Below are positions 17,009-25,109 of a DNA stretch of 64,000 nt, piece by piece. The number at the start of each line of letters is the position of its first letter. The first letter of the stretch is position 1. The notes under the pieces were generated by a model. That model saw only the letters and a program-made list of their open reading frames with translations, searched no databases and was not told where the DNA came from. The DNA comes from Limnochorda sp. L945t (lineage in GTDB: Bacteria > Bacillota > Limnochordia > Limnochordales > Geochordaceae), in the NCBI RefSeq assembly GCF_035593305.1, contig NZ_CP141615.1:744001-808000 (forward strand), written 5' to 3'. The position numbers and the translations under genes were made by a program.

Positions 17009-17767
17009 ATGGACATCGTGCGCATCCAGGGCCTCGTGAAACGTTACCCTGTGCCCGGCGCCGGCCGAAACGGCGTGAGCGCCTCGGGGATCACCGTGCT
17101 CGAGCTCTCTCACTTGTCCGTGGGGCCGCGCACGGAACTCGTGGTGGCGGGTCCGAGCGGCTCCGGGAAGACCACGCTGCTCAACATCCTCGCCGGGCTC
17201 GTGCGCCCGAGCGAGGGGAGGGTGGAGCTGCTCGGCCAGGACCTGTTCGCCCTGCCGGAGGGGCGCCGGGACGCGTTTCGGGCACGCCACGTCGGGTACG
17301 TCTTTCAGACGTTCAACCTCATCGGCTCGCTGTCGGCCCTCGACAACGTGCTGCTGGCGATGGCCGTCGCGGGCTGCGTACCGAAGCGGGAACGGGGGCG
17401 GCGCGCCTCGGGGTTGCTGGAGCAAGTGGGCATGCACCACCGGCTGCGCCACCGCCCGGCGCAGCTCTCCGTGGGCGAGCAGCAGCGGGTGGCCGTGGCA
17501 CGGGCGCTGGCAAACCGGCCCGAGCTCGTGCTCGCCGACGAGCCCACGGCCAACCTCGACCGCAGGAGCGCCGGGGCCGTGCTACGGGTGTTGCGGGACG
17601 CGGTAGCGGCCGAGGGAGCGACGCTCATCATGGCCACCCACGATCCGCGAATCATCGAGTCGGCGCAAGAGGTGCTCTCCCTCGACGCCCCTGCCGGAGC
17701 TCCGGTACAAACGGCTCCCTCCGGCACGTCGCCGGCCGGTGAGAGGGCGGTGAGCCCGGCGTCATGA
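17009..17767 (+). CDS. ABC transporter ATP-binding protein (MacB/LolD type)
   Basis: 252 aa cytoplasmic ATPase that drives the FtsX-type permease encoded next. Walker A GPSGSGKTT (48-56), Q-loop FQTFNLIGSLSALDNV, signature LSVGEQQR, Walker B LVLADEP, D-loop NLD, and the switch His in ATHD are all present, so it should hydrolyse ATP. LolD/MacB-type ATPases work mechanically on the outside of the membrane rather than by channelling solutes. Starts 1 bp after the DUF3299-like gene and overlaps the permease by ATGA, which implies translational coupling. The last ~35 residues are a non-conserved Pro/Ala tail. Confidence 0.92.
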   Translation: MDIVRIQGLVKRYPVPGAGRNGVSASGITVLELSHLSVGPRTELVVAGPSGSGKTTLLNILAGLVRPSEGRVELLGQDLFALPEGRRDAFRARHVGYVFQTFNLIGSLSALDNVLLAMAVAGCVPKRERGRRASGLLEQVGMHHRLRHRPAQLSVGEQQRVAVARALANRPELVLADEPTANLDRRSAGAVLRVLRDAVAAEGATLIMATHDPRIIESAQEVLSLDAPAGAPVQTAPSGTSPAGERAVSPAS

Positions 17768-19056
17768 CCTGGATACGTCTTGGGTGGAAAAACGTGTGGG
17801 CACGGCCGGTGCAAGCGATGCTGACGGCGGCCGTGGTCGCCCTGGCCGTGGCGCTGGGGGTATCCGTGTACCTCGTGGCGGACGCGAGCCGCCGGGCGAT
17901 GCAGCAGGCTGCGCTGCCCTTCGACGTGGTGGTGGGAGACCGTGGCAGCGCCATGCAGCTCGCCTTCAACGCGGTCTTCCTGCAGGACGTTCCCATCGGC
18001 AACGTGCCGTACGAGCTCTATGCGCGCCTGCGAGAGGATCCCCGGGTCGCATGGGCCCTGCCGCTGGCGCTCGGCGACAACTACCGCGGCTTTCGAGTGG
18101 TGGGCACCACGGCGGAGGCCTTCGAGCGGCTGCGGCGTGACGGGACCCCGGACGGGCCACCGCTGCTTTCCGTGCAAGAAGGGCGAACGTTCGGTGCGCC
18201 CTTCGAGGCCGTGGTGGGGGCCGACGTGGCCCGGGCGCTGGGCATCCGGGTGGGCGATACGTTCCAGGCAGCGCACGGCGTCACGGCGGCCATCGAGCCC
18301 GAGGTGCACGCGGACGTCTACCACGTGGTCGGCGTGCTCGCTTGGTCCGGGCACCCGTACGATCGGGGCATCTTCGTGGACATCCGCTCGGTGTGGGAGG
18401 TGCACCACGAACACGGCGCCGGGGAGCAAGGCGGGGCGGGGCACGGGGCCCCCGGCGCGCCGGGGGCTGAGCCGCCGGCGTCCGCGGCGTCGGCACCCGA
18501 GCCGCCCGGTGACGTCACCATCGTGCTGGTGCGCCCGACCAACCTCATGGCGGCCTACCAGATCTATCAGGAGCTCAACAACGGCGATGTGGCCCAGGCG
18601 GTCTTCCCGGGGCAGGTGCTGGGGCAGATATTCCAGCTGCTGGGCACCGGCCAGGAGGTGCTCTCCGGGGTGGCCCTCAGCACCATCGTGATGGCAGGGA
18701 TCACGGTGCTGCTCTCGCTCTCGTGGGCCACGCTCGCCCGCGAGAGGGACGTGGCCGTGCTGCGAGCCGTGGGTGCTCACCGGCTTGCCATCCTGGCGGT
18801 GACGCTCGTCGAGTCGCTCGTCATCACGCTCCTGGGCGCCGCCGCAGGAGTCGGCGCAGGATACGGGGTCGCCGCGTTGCTGGCGCGCAGCGTACGGGCG
18901 CAGACGGCCATCGCAGCCTCTCTGGGCTGGCACCCCGGTGCTGGCTGGATGGCGCTCGCCGCCGTAGGCATCGGGCTTCTCGCGAGCTTGTGGCCCGCGC
19001 TTGCCACCTATCGCCGCAGCGCCGGCGAGGTGCTCGCCCGTGCCATGGGGAACTGA
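17764..19056 (+). CDS. FtsX/MacB-type ABC transporter permease with His-rich linker
   Basis: 430 aa: one N-terminal membrane helix (about 18-38), a large extracytoplasmic MacB_PCD domain (about 40-300), and three C-terminal helices in FtsX order (VALSTIVMAGITVLLSLSWATLARERDVAVLRAVGA, then two more). In the periplasmic domain, after FVDIRSVWEVHHEHG, there is a low-complexity Gly/Ala/Pro/His stretch (about 217-250) that could bind metal. Partner of the upstream ATPase (ATGA overlap). Role in mechanotransmission or metal-related export is inferred from family and neighbours. Confidence 0.88.
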   Translation: MTWIRLGWKNVWARPVQAMLTAAVVALAVALGVSVYLVADASRRAMQQAALPFDVVVGDRGSAMQLAFNAVFLQDVPIGNVPYELYARLREDPRVAWALPLALGDNYRGFRVVGTTAEAFERLRRDGTPDGPPLLSVQEGRTFGAPFEAVVGADVARALGIRVGDTFQAAHGVTAAIEPEVHADVYHVVGVLAWSGHPYDRGIFVDIRSVWEVHHEHGAGEQGGAGHGAPGAPGAEPPASAASAPEPPGDVTIVLVRPTNLMAAYQIYQELNNGDVAQAVFPGQVLGQIFQLLGTGQEVLSGVALSTIVMAGITVLLSLSWATLARERDVAVLRAVGAHRLAILAVTLVESLVITLLGAAAGVGAGYGVAALLARSVRAQTAIAASLGWHPGAGWMALAAVGIGLLASLWPALATYRRSAGEVLARAMGN

Positions 19057-19066
19057 GCCGGCGCGA

Positions 19067-19660
19067 GTGCCCCCACGACGCCTGCTCGCTCTCCTCGTCC
19101 TGGCGGTCGCGGCGGCAGGGGGTACGCTGCTCGTGACCAGGCTTTCCCCCCGGGCTTCCCCGGAGCCGGCGAAACCGGCGGAGCCGCCTCCCTCGGTGGC
19201 CGAAGCGCCCTGGACGGCACCCGACGCCGAGGGGGACATCGTATGGCCGCCCGAGCAGGCCGGGCGGCGTTTCCGCCTGAGCGCGCTGCGCGGCCGCACC
19301 GTGGTGCTCAACTTCTGGGCGAGCTGGTGCGGCCCGTGCCGAGAAGAGCTGCCACTGCTCGACCGGTACGCCGCCCGACAGGGTGTGGGACGGGGTGACC
19401 CGGATGCGCCTGGGGCGGACCGCCAGGCGGGGCCTGTCGTCGTAGCGGTCAATCTGGCGGAGAGCGCCGAGACGGTGCGGCGCGCTGCCCGATCCTTCGG
19501 CCTCCGGTACCTCCCCCTCGTCCTCGACCCGCGTGGAGAGGTGGCTGACGCTTACCACGTGTGGAGCCTGCCCACCACGTTCGTGATCGACCCTGCGGGC
19601 ACCGTCGCCGCCCGCTGGGTCGGGGCCGTCGATGAGGAGAGGCTGTCGGCCCTGCACTGA
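19067..19660 (+). CDS. TlpA/ResA-like thiol-disulfide oxidoreductase
   Basis: 197 aa, N-terminal membrane anchor or signal (about 5-25) and an extracytoplasmic thioredoxin fold. VLNFWASWCGPCREELPLLDRY carries the CGPC active site; VVAVNLAESAETVRRAARSFGLRYLPLVLD and LPTTFVIDPAGTVAARWVG (cis-Pro) complete the TlpA pattern. It should reduce or rearrange disulfides outside the membrane, for example to keep the CPFC cysteines of the DUF3299-like protein or cytochrome precursors reduced. GTG start at 19067, 10 bp after the permease stop, with a weak ribosome site; fourth gene of the operon. Confidence 0.85.
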   Translation: MPPRRLLALLVLAVAAAGGTLLVTRLSPRASPEPAKPAEPPPSVAEAPWTAPDAEGDIVWPPEQAGRRFRLSALRGRTVVLNFWASWCGPCREELPLLDRYAARQGVGRGDPDAPGADRQAGPVVVAVNLAESAETVRRAARSFGLRYLPLVLDPRGEVADAYHVWSLPTTFVIDPAGTVAARWVGAVDEERLSALH

Positions 19661-19680
19661 AGGTGTCGGTCGACCACGCG

Positions 19681-20628
19681 TCAGCCTCCGGAAAGCCCCG
19701 GCGGCGATTGCGTGGACAAGAACGCGGTCAGCGCCAGCACGGCAAGCAGCAACGCGGCTTCCACCCGTACCGAGCGCCGCAGCCGCCAGAGCGCGGCCGG
19801 CACGGCCGCAGGACCGTCGGGCTCCGTGGCCGCGCCTGCCAAGGGTAGCAGGCGCCAGCGGTTGATGGCGGCCGCTGCCGCGACGAGCACCACGACGAGG
19901 ACTTTGAGTCCGAGCCACCGGCCGTACCCGGATCCCAGCAGGTCTCCCCGGCGGCCCGTCAACGCTGCTCCCAGGTAGATCCCCGCGATGACGAGCACCG
20001 GGAAGACCACGCCGGCCATGGCCGAAAGCCTCCGAACCGGCTCGACCATGCGGCTGGCATCGAACGGTCGCTCACGTTCGCTCCCCGGCTTCGCCTCCGG
20101 TCCGCGCTTCCATCCGGGGAACCAGGCAAGAGCCAGCAACGTGCCACCCCACGTGCTGACGCCCGCCAGATGCGCTGCGTGCGCCAGCATGAGGTCGAGC
20201 CGCGCGCTCGGGTGCCCGGTGAGACCGACGGTGACGATCAGCACCAGGGCGAGGCAGACCCAGGCGACCTGTCGAAGGGGGCGGGAGGGAAGCCGGGTGA
20301 TCCCCAGACCTGCGAGCATCGCCAGGACGACAAGCCGGGCGGCCAGGACGGTTCCCTGCCGGGTGCGCGTCAGGTAGACGGGGAGGAGTGCCAGCAGGCC
20401 GTAGCCGAGCTGGTGCGCCACCTGCACGGGCACGAGGAACGTCGCCACCCCGATGGCAGCTGCCCCGGTGCCGGCGAGCAGGCGAGGGTACCCGGGTACC
20501 CGTCGCGTGATTTCGGGGGCGACCCACCCGGCGAGGAGACCACTCCCGACCAGGCTCGCCAACCCCACGTAGAGCAAACCCCGTGTGGCCAGGACGAGCA
20601 AGATTCCCGCAACGCGGTCAGCGTGCAT
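19681..20628 (-). CDS. CopD-family copper transport/resistance membrane protein
   Basis: 315 aa with about eight membrane helices. Sequence shows the CopD/YcnJ layout: GLASLVGSGLLAGWVAP near the start, then GHPSARLDLMLAHAAHLAGVSTWGGTLLAL (the conserved His-containing helices) and IAGIYLGAALTG and GRWLGLKVLVVVLVAAAAAINRWRLLP toward the end. CopD proteins are thought to move copper across the inner membrane together with CopC. Its start overlaps the end of the CopC gene by 11 bp. Last gene of a minus-strand copper operon. Confidence 0.88.
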   Translation of the reverse strand: MHADRVAGILLVLATRGLLYVGLASLVGSGLLAGWVAPEITRRVPGYPRLLAGTGAAAIGVATFLVPVQVAHQLGYGLLALLPVYLTRTRQGTVLAARLVVLAMLAGLGITRLPSRPLRQVAWVCLALVLIVTVGLTGHPSARLDLMLAHAAHLAGVSTWGGTLLALAWFPGWKRGPEAKPGSERERPFDASRMVEPVRRLSAMAGVVFPVLVIAGIYLGAALTGRRGDLLGSGYGRWLGLKVLVVVLVAAAAAINRWRLLPLAGAATEPDGPAAVPAALWRLRRSVRVEAALLLAVLALTAFLSTQSPPGLSGG

Positions 20629-21112
20629 ATACGAAAACGACGAAGCCCTGCGTGGGATGGGTGTCGATCGAGAGCACCCGCCACATCACGACATAGGCAC
20701 CGGGCTTCAGGCCGGGCTTGAGGCGGATCGTGACGCTGGCCGTCGGAGTCGCCTTGGTACCCAGCCCCGCGTCGGCCCGTTGGGCCTCGTCGCCCTTTCG
20801 GGAGAGGACCTTGGAGACCAGCTCGGCGGCCATGCCGTTCAGCCGCTCCAGGTCGGCCAGCGCGTCCGGAGGGGCCGGCACCGGGTACACCTTGAATACC
20901 GATAGAGCGGTCTCCACCGGTTCGGTGAAGGTCAACTCGACGGCCTGGGGCATCTCCTCGAGCCGGGCCCCGTCGGCGGGCTTCGAGCTCTTCAGGGCGC
21001 TGTGCGCGCCCGCCAGGACAGCCATGCCCAACACCACCGCGAACGTGACCACGAAACGGGCGATCACGATGCCGGCTGCCCGGCGGGTCCCTGGCGCTCC
21101 ATCGACAGGCAT
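20618..21112 (-). CDS. CopC-domain copper-binding protein
   Basis: 164 aa. After a signal peptide ending near 35, the mature protein begins AHSALKSSKPADGARLEEMP, the typical CopC start whose first His is a Cu(II) ligand. The beta-sandwich follows (QAVELTFTEPVETALSVFKVY), and the C-terminal SIDTHPTQGFVVFVYAR supplies the second D-x-H Cu(II) ligands. The Met-rich Cu(I) loop of Pseudomonas CopC is not evident, so it is a Cu(II)-only type. Partner of CopD (11-bp overlap). Confidence 0.88.
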   Translation of the reverse strand: MPVDGAPGTRRAAGIVIARFVVTFAVVLGMAVLAGAHSALKSSKPADGARLEEMPQAVELTFTEPVETALSVFKVYPVPAPPDALADLERLNGMAAELVSKVLSRKGDEAQRADAGLGTKATPTASVTIRLKPGLKPGAYVVMWRVLSIDTHPTQGFVVFVYAR

Positions 21113-21113
21113 G

Positions 21114-21722
21114 TCACGTCTCCTTTCCTGCGTGACTCACGTGGTTGAGAGCCATCTCGGCCCGTACCCACTCCACCGCCTGCTCCAGCGGCAGGACGCG
21201 CCCGCCGAAGCCCTGGCAGAATCGTTGGGCGTCGTCGCGTCGCCCGAACGGCAGCACCGCCGGCGCGCAGCAGACCACCAGGTCGGGCCCGGCCACGTAA
21301 TAGGCGGTTCGGGCGCTGATGGTGTGGCCGAACAGGAAATCCGATGCCATGGCCGTACGCGCCCGGTCGCCGAGCATGAGCAGCCCGCAATGGGCACAAC
21401 AGGCGAGGGACAGGGGAGCCCCCTCCCTGTGCACGACGAACGTGTTACGTCCCCCGACGGGCTTGCCGCAGACACTGCACCGGTCGGCGGAGGAAGGGGC
21501 TGCGGCGGGCGCCTGCCTGCCCGCCGACGCCGGCTGCCACCGGGCCGATGCGATGGCGCCACCCCGCACTTTCCGTGCATACCCCTGCCGTACCAGCTCG
21601 TCGATGTCGCGGTGGAGCGTCATGGCGGACACGCCCAGCTGCCGGGACAGGGCAGCGACGTGGATGGCGCCCCGCTCTGCGAGCTCCTGGAGCAGCCGGG
21701 TGCGCCGTTCGACGGGTAACAT
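21114..21722 (-). CDS. DeoR-type regulator fused to a NosL-like copper-binding domain
   Basis: 202 aa. Residues about 1-60 are a DeoR helix-turn-helix (RRTRLLQELAERGAIHVAALSRQLGVSAMTLHRDIDELVRQGYARKVRGG). After a Pro/Ala linker there is a Cys-rich domain: CSVCGKPV, then CCAHCGLLML, then further Cys pairs (VVCCAP, RFCQGFGG), ending in FGGRVLPLEQAVEW. The last parts follow NosL-type copper-chaperone domains (metal from periplasmic or cytoplasmic pools). No sugar-phosphate effector domain is present, so the inducer is probably Cu(I). ATG at 21722 has GAAGAGG upstream; 21737 is an alternative start. It lies 1 bp before CopC. Confidence 0.75.
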   Translation of the reverse strand: MLPVERRTRLLQELAERGAIHVAALSRQLGVSAMTLHRDIDELVRQGYARKVRGGAIASARWQPASAGRQAPAAAPSSADRCSVCGKPVGGRNTFVVHREGAPLSLACCAHCGLLMLGDRARTAMASDFLFGHTISARTAYYVAGPDLVVCCAPAVLPFGRRDDAQRFCQGFGGRVLPLEQAVEWVRAEMALNHVSHAGKET

Positions 21723-21763
21723 TCTCGCCTCTTCCATCGGCTAGAACCCCGCTCTCGAACGCC

Positions 21764-22213
21764 CTACCCCTGCTGCGCCGCCGCCGGGAAGCGCAGCTCC
21801 GAAAGTGGCCGGACCTCGTGGCTCGAGAACGTCTCGTCGATCGCCTGGCTGCCCACGTATCCGAAGACCCGGATGCGGTAGACGCCGGGCTGGGTGAGCA
21901 GCCAGTCGGCGGTGTAGCGGCCGGGTTGACCGAACTGGGCCCGTAGCGCGTATGAACGCTGCTGCCCGTCCGGGGCCGTCAGCTCGACCCTGAGGCTCTT
22001 CTCCAGCCCCTCGACCGGGCTGTCGTCGCTGGTCCTCTTCACGATGAGGTCCAGCCCGTTGCGCTCGTCCGTGTAGGGCGGTTCCACCCGCATGCCCACC
22101 GAGATCCGGTAGCCCCCCACCACCTTGGTCTCGTGGGCTGCCGCAGTGGCCCCGAGCAACGCCGCGACCAGGGTCACTGTGAGGGCGGGAACGACAAAGG
22201 CTCGTCTCGACAC
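21764..22213 (-). CDS. Secreted beta-sandwich protein of the copper operon
   Basis: 149 aa. Signal peptide ends at ATAAAHETKV, so the mature N-terminus would be His, as in CopC. The rest is beta-rich (GYRISVGMRVEPPYTDERNGLDLIVKR, LRVELTAPDG, YTADWLLTQPGVYRIRVFG), resembling FixH/YtkA-type immunoglobulin-like proteins that sit beside copper genes. Copper binding through the N-terminal His is inferred. GTG start with GGAAAGGAGC; first gene of the operon, 41 bp before the regulator. A 25-bp imperfect palindrome lies 65 bp upstream. Confidence 0.65.
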   Translation of the reverse strand: MSRRAFVVPALTVTLVAALLGATAAAHETKVVGGYRISVGMRVEPPYTDERNGLDLIVKRTSDDSPVEGLEKSLRVELTAPDGQQRSYALRAQFGQPGRYTADWLLTQPGVYRIRVFGYVGSQAIDETFSSHEVRPLSELRFPAAAQQG

Positions 22214-22657
22214 GAGTTCAGCTCCTTTCCGCCCGGCCCGTCACGCCGGTCGAGGTTGGGACGCTGATGCTCTTCGTCACGGAAGCTAACGTTTCCTCCG
22301 TGGTAACACACCTTATCTGATGCCGAGGATTCGCCGTCCTGGCGCTCGGGCGTGCCGTTGGGGCATCGCCGGCCCGTGGGGATCCTTCGTCGACGGCCAA
22401 ATGGCCGGGCGTGATGTACTGGGAGATAACGCGATGTGAAGCAAGGGCCATCCCAACGGCCGAGCCCGCGTCCCTCCCGTCGTCGGGCTGCGCACCCCGC
22501 CAGGTGCATCAGGAGCCGCCGGCGCCTGGGTGGCCGGCCGCACGCGGCCCGCGGGGTACGAACCCACACGCTGCCGGGCAGGAATCCTCCGGCAAGGCTC
22601 GTACACTGCTTGCCGCTGTCAAGAGGGGCGGAACGCTGACCTGACGGAGGTGGGAGG
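22214..22657. other. Intergenic region between the copper operon and the methyltransferase gene
   Basis: Divergent region of about 440 bp. It holds the palindrome at 22278-22302 for the copper operon and the strong ribosome site (GGAGGTGGGAGG) of the plus-strand methyltransferase. No gene is supported in the middle. Confidence 0.5.
22278..22302 (-). promoter_or_regulatory. Candidate operator of the copper operon
   Basis: Imperfect 25-bp palindrome: outer arms CACGGA/TCCGTG are perfect, with 8 of 12 positions pairing overall. It lies 65 bp upstream of the first gene of the copper operon, in an otherwise gene-free region. Candidate binding site for the DeoR-NosL protein; no promoter hexamers could be fixed. 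Confidence 0.4.
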
Positions 22658-23284
22658 GTGAAACCCGTGCTCGTACGGAGGTCCCGGGGAGCGGACTACG
22701 GCATCGACGCCCCTTACGTGGTGCGCAACTTGACGGCGATGGGAGTAGGTTTGTTCGTCCTCGCTCTCGCCGCTCTGTCCCTGCGGGGTGCCCTGCGCCC
22801 GGTTGGGCAGGCGGTGGGAAGGGCGTTGCTCGCAAGCTTCGCCATCGGTGTCGTTGAGGGCGCCTACATGGTGTGGAGCAGCAAGGTCGGCAAGTTGATG
22901 GAATCGGGCAATAGCCCGCAAGCCACATGGGCCAACGCCAGGGCGGAAGGCGTGGCGGGTCGGATCCAGCTGGTGACCGGCGACGTTCGCCGCCTTCCGT
23001 TTCGCGACGAGAAGTTCGACGCCGTTGTCTCCAGCCTGGTCCTGCACAACCTGGGCGGCGCGGAAGAACGCCGGCGTGCACTGGGCCAAATCATGCAGGC
23101 CCTGAAACCCGGCGGTCGTTTCGCCATCCTGGATTTCCAGCACGTGAAGGAGTACGCAAAGGTCCTTCGCGAGCTCGGCGCCCTGGACGTACACGTTACC
23201 GGCCTGCGTTTCCTCATGTTCCCTCCGGTACGGGTCGTGGCCGGGCGCAAGCCCGCGCAGGCGTGTACCCGCCCGCTTCCGTGA
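22658..23284 (+). CDS. Class I SAM methyltransferase lacking the SAM-binding motif I
   Basis: 208 aa. N-terminal membrane helix (GLFVLALAALSLRG) and the family phrase MVWSSKVGKL are followed directly by MESGNSPQATWANARAEGVAGR and IQLVTGDVRRLPFRDEKFDAVVSSLVLHNLGG, then LKPGGRFAILDF. In complete relatives about 45 residues lie between VGKL and SGNSP and contain the glycine-rich motif I (E/DxGxGxG). Their clean absence, in frame, predicts no SAM binding. Excellent ribosome site (GGAGGTGGGAGG, GTG start), so the gene may still be expressed. Probably a recent deletion pseudogene. Confidence 0.7.
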   Translation: MKPVLVRRSRGADYGIDAPYVVRNLTAMGVGLFVLALAALSLRGALRPVGQAVGRALLASFAIGVVEGAYMVWSSKVGKLMESGNSPQATWANARAEGVAGRIQLVTGDVRRLPFRDEKFDAVVSSLVLHNLGGAEERRRALGQIMQALKPGGRFAILDFQHVKEYAKVLRELGALDVHVTGLRFLMFPPVRVVAGRKPAQACTRPLP

Positions 23285-23306
23285 CGACCACCCGGAGGTG
23301 ATACCC

Positions 23307-24587
23307 GTGAACGGCGTCTCCCTGCTGCTCCGGCTCCCGGCCGGCATCCAACGGGCCCTCTTCGAGCTGGCCCTCCGCACCGCCGGGCTGGGCCGGTTGC
23401 CCCACCTGGGTATGCTCGTGCGCTACTTCCGGCTCCTGGGTGCCGACGAGGGGGAATTCTTGCGCACGGTCTCCCGCATCCGATCCTGGAGCGCCTGGCC
23501 CGAGCGGTGGAGGGAAACGGCGGGGCAGGCGCTCGAGGAGGCCCGGGCGCAAGAAGCGGCCGGTCACCCGGTGACCGCCCGGGATCGCTACCGCCAGGCG
23601 GCGCTCTATTTCGCCCTGGCCAACTGGCGGACATGGGACGCCCGGGAGCGGGCCCGTACGTACGAGCAGCTTCTGGCCGCCTACGGGGGCTTCGCTCGCC
23701 TTGTGGACCCGCCGGCCCGGAGCGTCGACATCCCGTTTGCACCGGCACCGCTACCGGGCTACCTGCGGCTTCCGCGGGGCCCGGGCCCCCATCCCGTGGT
23801 CGTCGTCGTGCAGGGGATGGACACGGTCAAGGAAGTCTGCCCGGTCCTGGTCGAGCAGCCGCTTCTCGAGCGCGGGCTTGCCACGCTCACGGTGGACCAG
23901 CCGGGCACGGGTGAAGCGCAACTGCGGGGCGTCCTGTTCGTCGGCCCCGAGATGCTGGCCGGAGCCGCCCGGGCCATCGCCGACTTCGTGGCCTCCTGTC
24001 CCGAGCTCGACGCGGCCCGGCTGGGCATCATCGGGTTCAGCTGGGGCGGGTTTGTCGCCCCGTACATGGCAGCCGCGGAGCCCCGGGTGCGCGCGGGTGC
24101 GATCCTGAGCGCTCTCTGGGAGTTTCCCGAGCCGGAACGGGCGGTACGGACGCCCTTCTACGGGCCCAGCCTGAGGTTGATGACCGGCATCGAGGAGCCC
24201 ACCGAGCTCGTGGCGCTGCTGCGGCGGGTGCGCCTGGAGCCGGTCGCCGCCCGCATCCGGTGCCCCCTTTGCATCGTGCACGGCGAGCAAGACGCCATCG
24301 TCCCGGTCGAGTTCGCCCGCCGCCTGTACGACGCCGTCTCCGGCCCTCGCCTCTTGCACATCATCCCGGGGGCCGACCATGCGGCCAGCCTGCACCTCAC
24401 CCATCTCGCCTTGCTCGGCGACTGGCTCGCCGACCACCTGCGGGCCGAGAAGGACACCCGTACCCACCGGTCTACTGCCTGCCCGGGGCGGTTCCCACCA
24501 GCGGGCACCCGGCCTCGGCCAGCGTATCGCGCAGGCGATGGGCGGACGCCACGGGCACGACGGAGTCCTGCGCGCCCTGGAAGATGA
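23307..24587 (+). CDS. Alpha/beta-hydrolase (FrsA/DUF1100-like)
   Basis: 426 aa. A helical N-terminal region (about 1-120, containing ARDRYRQAALYFALANWRTWD) precedes a hydrolase fold: PVVVVVQGMDTVKE, then GIIGFSWGGFVAPYMAAAEP with the nucleophile Ser in GFSWGG, Asp in HGEQDAIVPVEFARRLY, and His in IPGADHAASLH. This order matches FrsA-type and 2,6-dihydroxypseudooxynicotine-hydrolase-type enzymes that act on small esters or C-C bonds. GTG start at 23307 with GGAGGTG six bases upstream. The last ~36 residues run over antisense esterase remnant and look non-native, so the original stop may be lost. Confidence 0.8.
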   Translation: MNGVSLLLRLPAGIQRALFELALRTAGLGRLPHLGMLVRYFRLLGADEGEFLRTVSRIRSWSAWPERWRETAGQALEEARAQEAAGHPVTARDRYRQAALYFALANWRTWDARERARTYEQLLAAYGGFARLVDPPARSVDIPFAPAPLPGYLRLPRGPGPHPVVVVVQGMDTVKEVCPVLVEQPLLERGLATLTVDQPGTGEAQLRGVLFVGPEMLAGAARAIADFVASCPELDAARLGIIGFSWGGFVAPYMAAAEPRVRAGAILSALWEFPEPERAVRTPFYGPSLRLMTGIEEPTELVALLRRVRLEPVAARIRCPLCIVHGEQDAIVPVEFARRLYDAVSGPRLLHIIPGADHAASLHLTHLALLGDWLADHLRAEKDTRTHRSTACPGRFPPAGTRPRPAYRAGDGRTPRARRSPARPGR

Positions 24588-24932
24588 GCGTAGGCGGGCT
24601 ATCCGGGCTCACATGGTGGATGGGCGAAGCCAGGTTGTACATCTCGGGCACCTCGTCCGGCATCCCGCCCAAGAGTTCCCCTTCTCGGGGTTGACTCCGT
24701 AGCTCGCCGCCTGGCTCTTCACCCAGGCGACTGCCCGCCTGGCGTCGCTCACCATGCCGGGCACGTCGGCCTCGGGGCATGGCCGGTAGGCCACGTCCAA
24801 CGCGGCTCGGGCACGGCGGGCACCTGCCACGTCCACCGGCGCCGGAGCACCCGCCGCTCGGGCTCCGCCGGTATCCGGAGCTTCCACTCGGGGCCGAAGG
24901 CCCGCCCAACGGGCACCCCAGAAGTCGCTCAT
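24472..24932 (-). pseudogene. Carboxylesterase (BD-FAE-like) with the active-site core deleted
   Basis: One minus frame begins MSDFWGARWAG and runs through LDVAYRPCPEADVPGMVSDARRAVAWVKSQAASYGVNPEKG, the standard lead-in to the GGSAGGHLA nucleophile motif. That motif and about 80 residues after it are missing; the sequence jumps, with a frameshift, to EMYNLASPIHHVSPDSPPTLIFQGAQDSVVPVASAHRLRDTL, the normal C-terminal part with the catalytic Asp. Not functional. Confidence 0.7.
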
Positions 24933-24989
24933 GACCAGGTACCCGCCCCGCAGCTCTAGCGCCAGGGGTTCGAAGAGGACCCACCGGAG

Positions 24990-25105
24990 CCCTTGATGCG
25001 CAGTTCCTCCGGCCCCCGCTCGGCCGCCACGTCGAGGATGGCCTGCAGCACCGACCGCTGGCGCTCGGGGTCCAGCCGACGGAACGTACGCCGTACGAGC
25101 CCACG
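24990..25105 (-). pseudogene. TetR regulator, N-terminal scrap
   Basis: About 36 codons on the minus strand reading RTFRRLDPERQRSVLQAILDVAAERGPEELRIK, which is the first helix and the beginning of the HTH of TetR-family regulators. The rest of the HTH and the ligand domain are absent. It lies between the esterase remnant and the Dph6-like gene. Confidence 0.5.
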
Positions 25106-25109
25106 GCGC

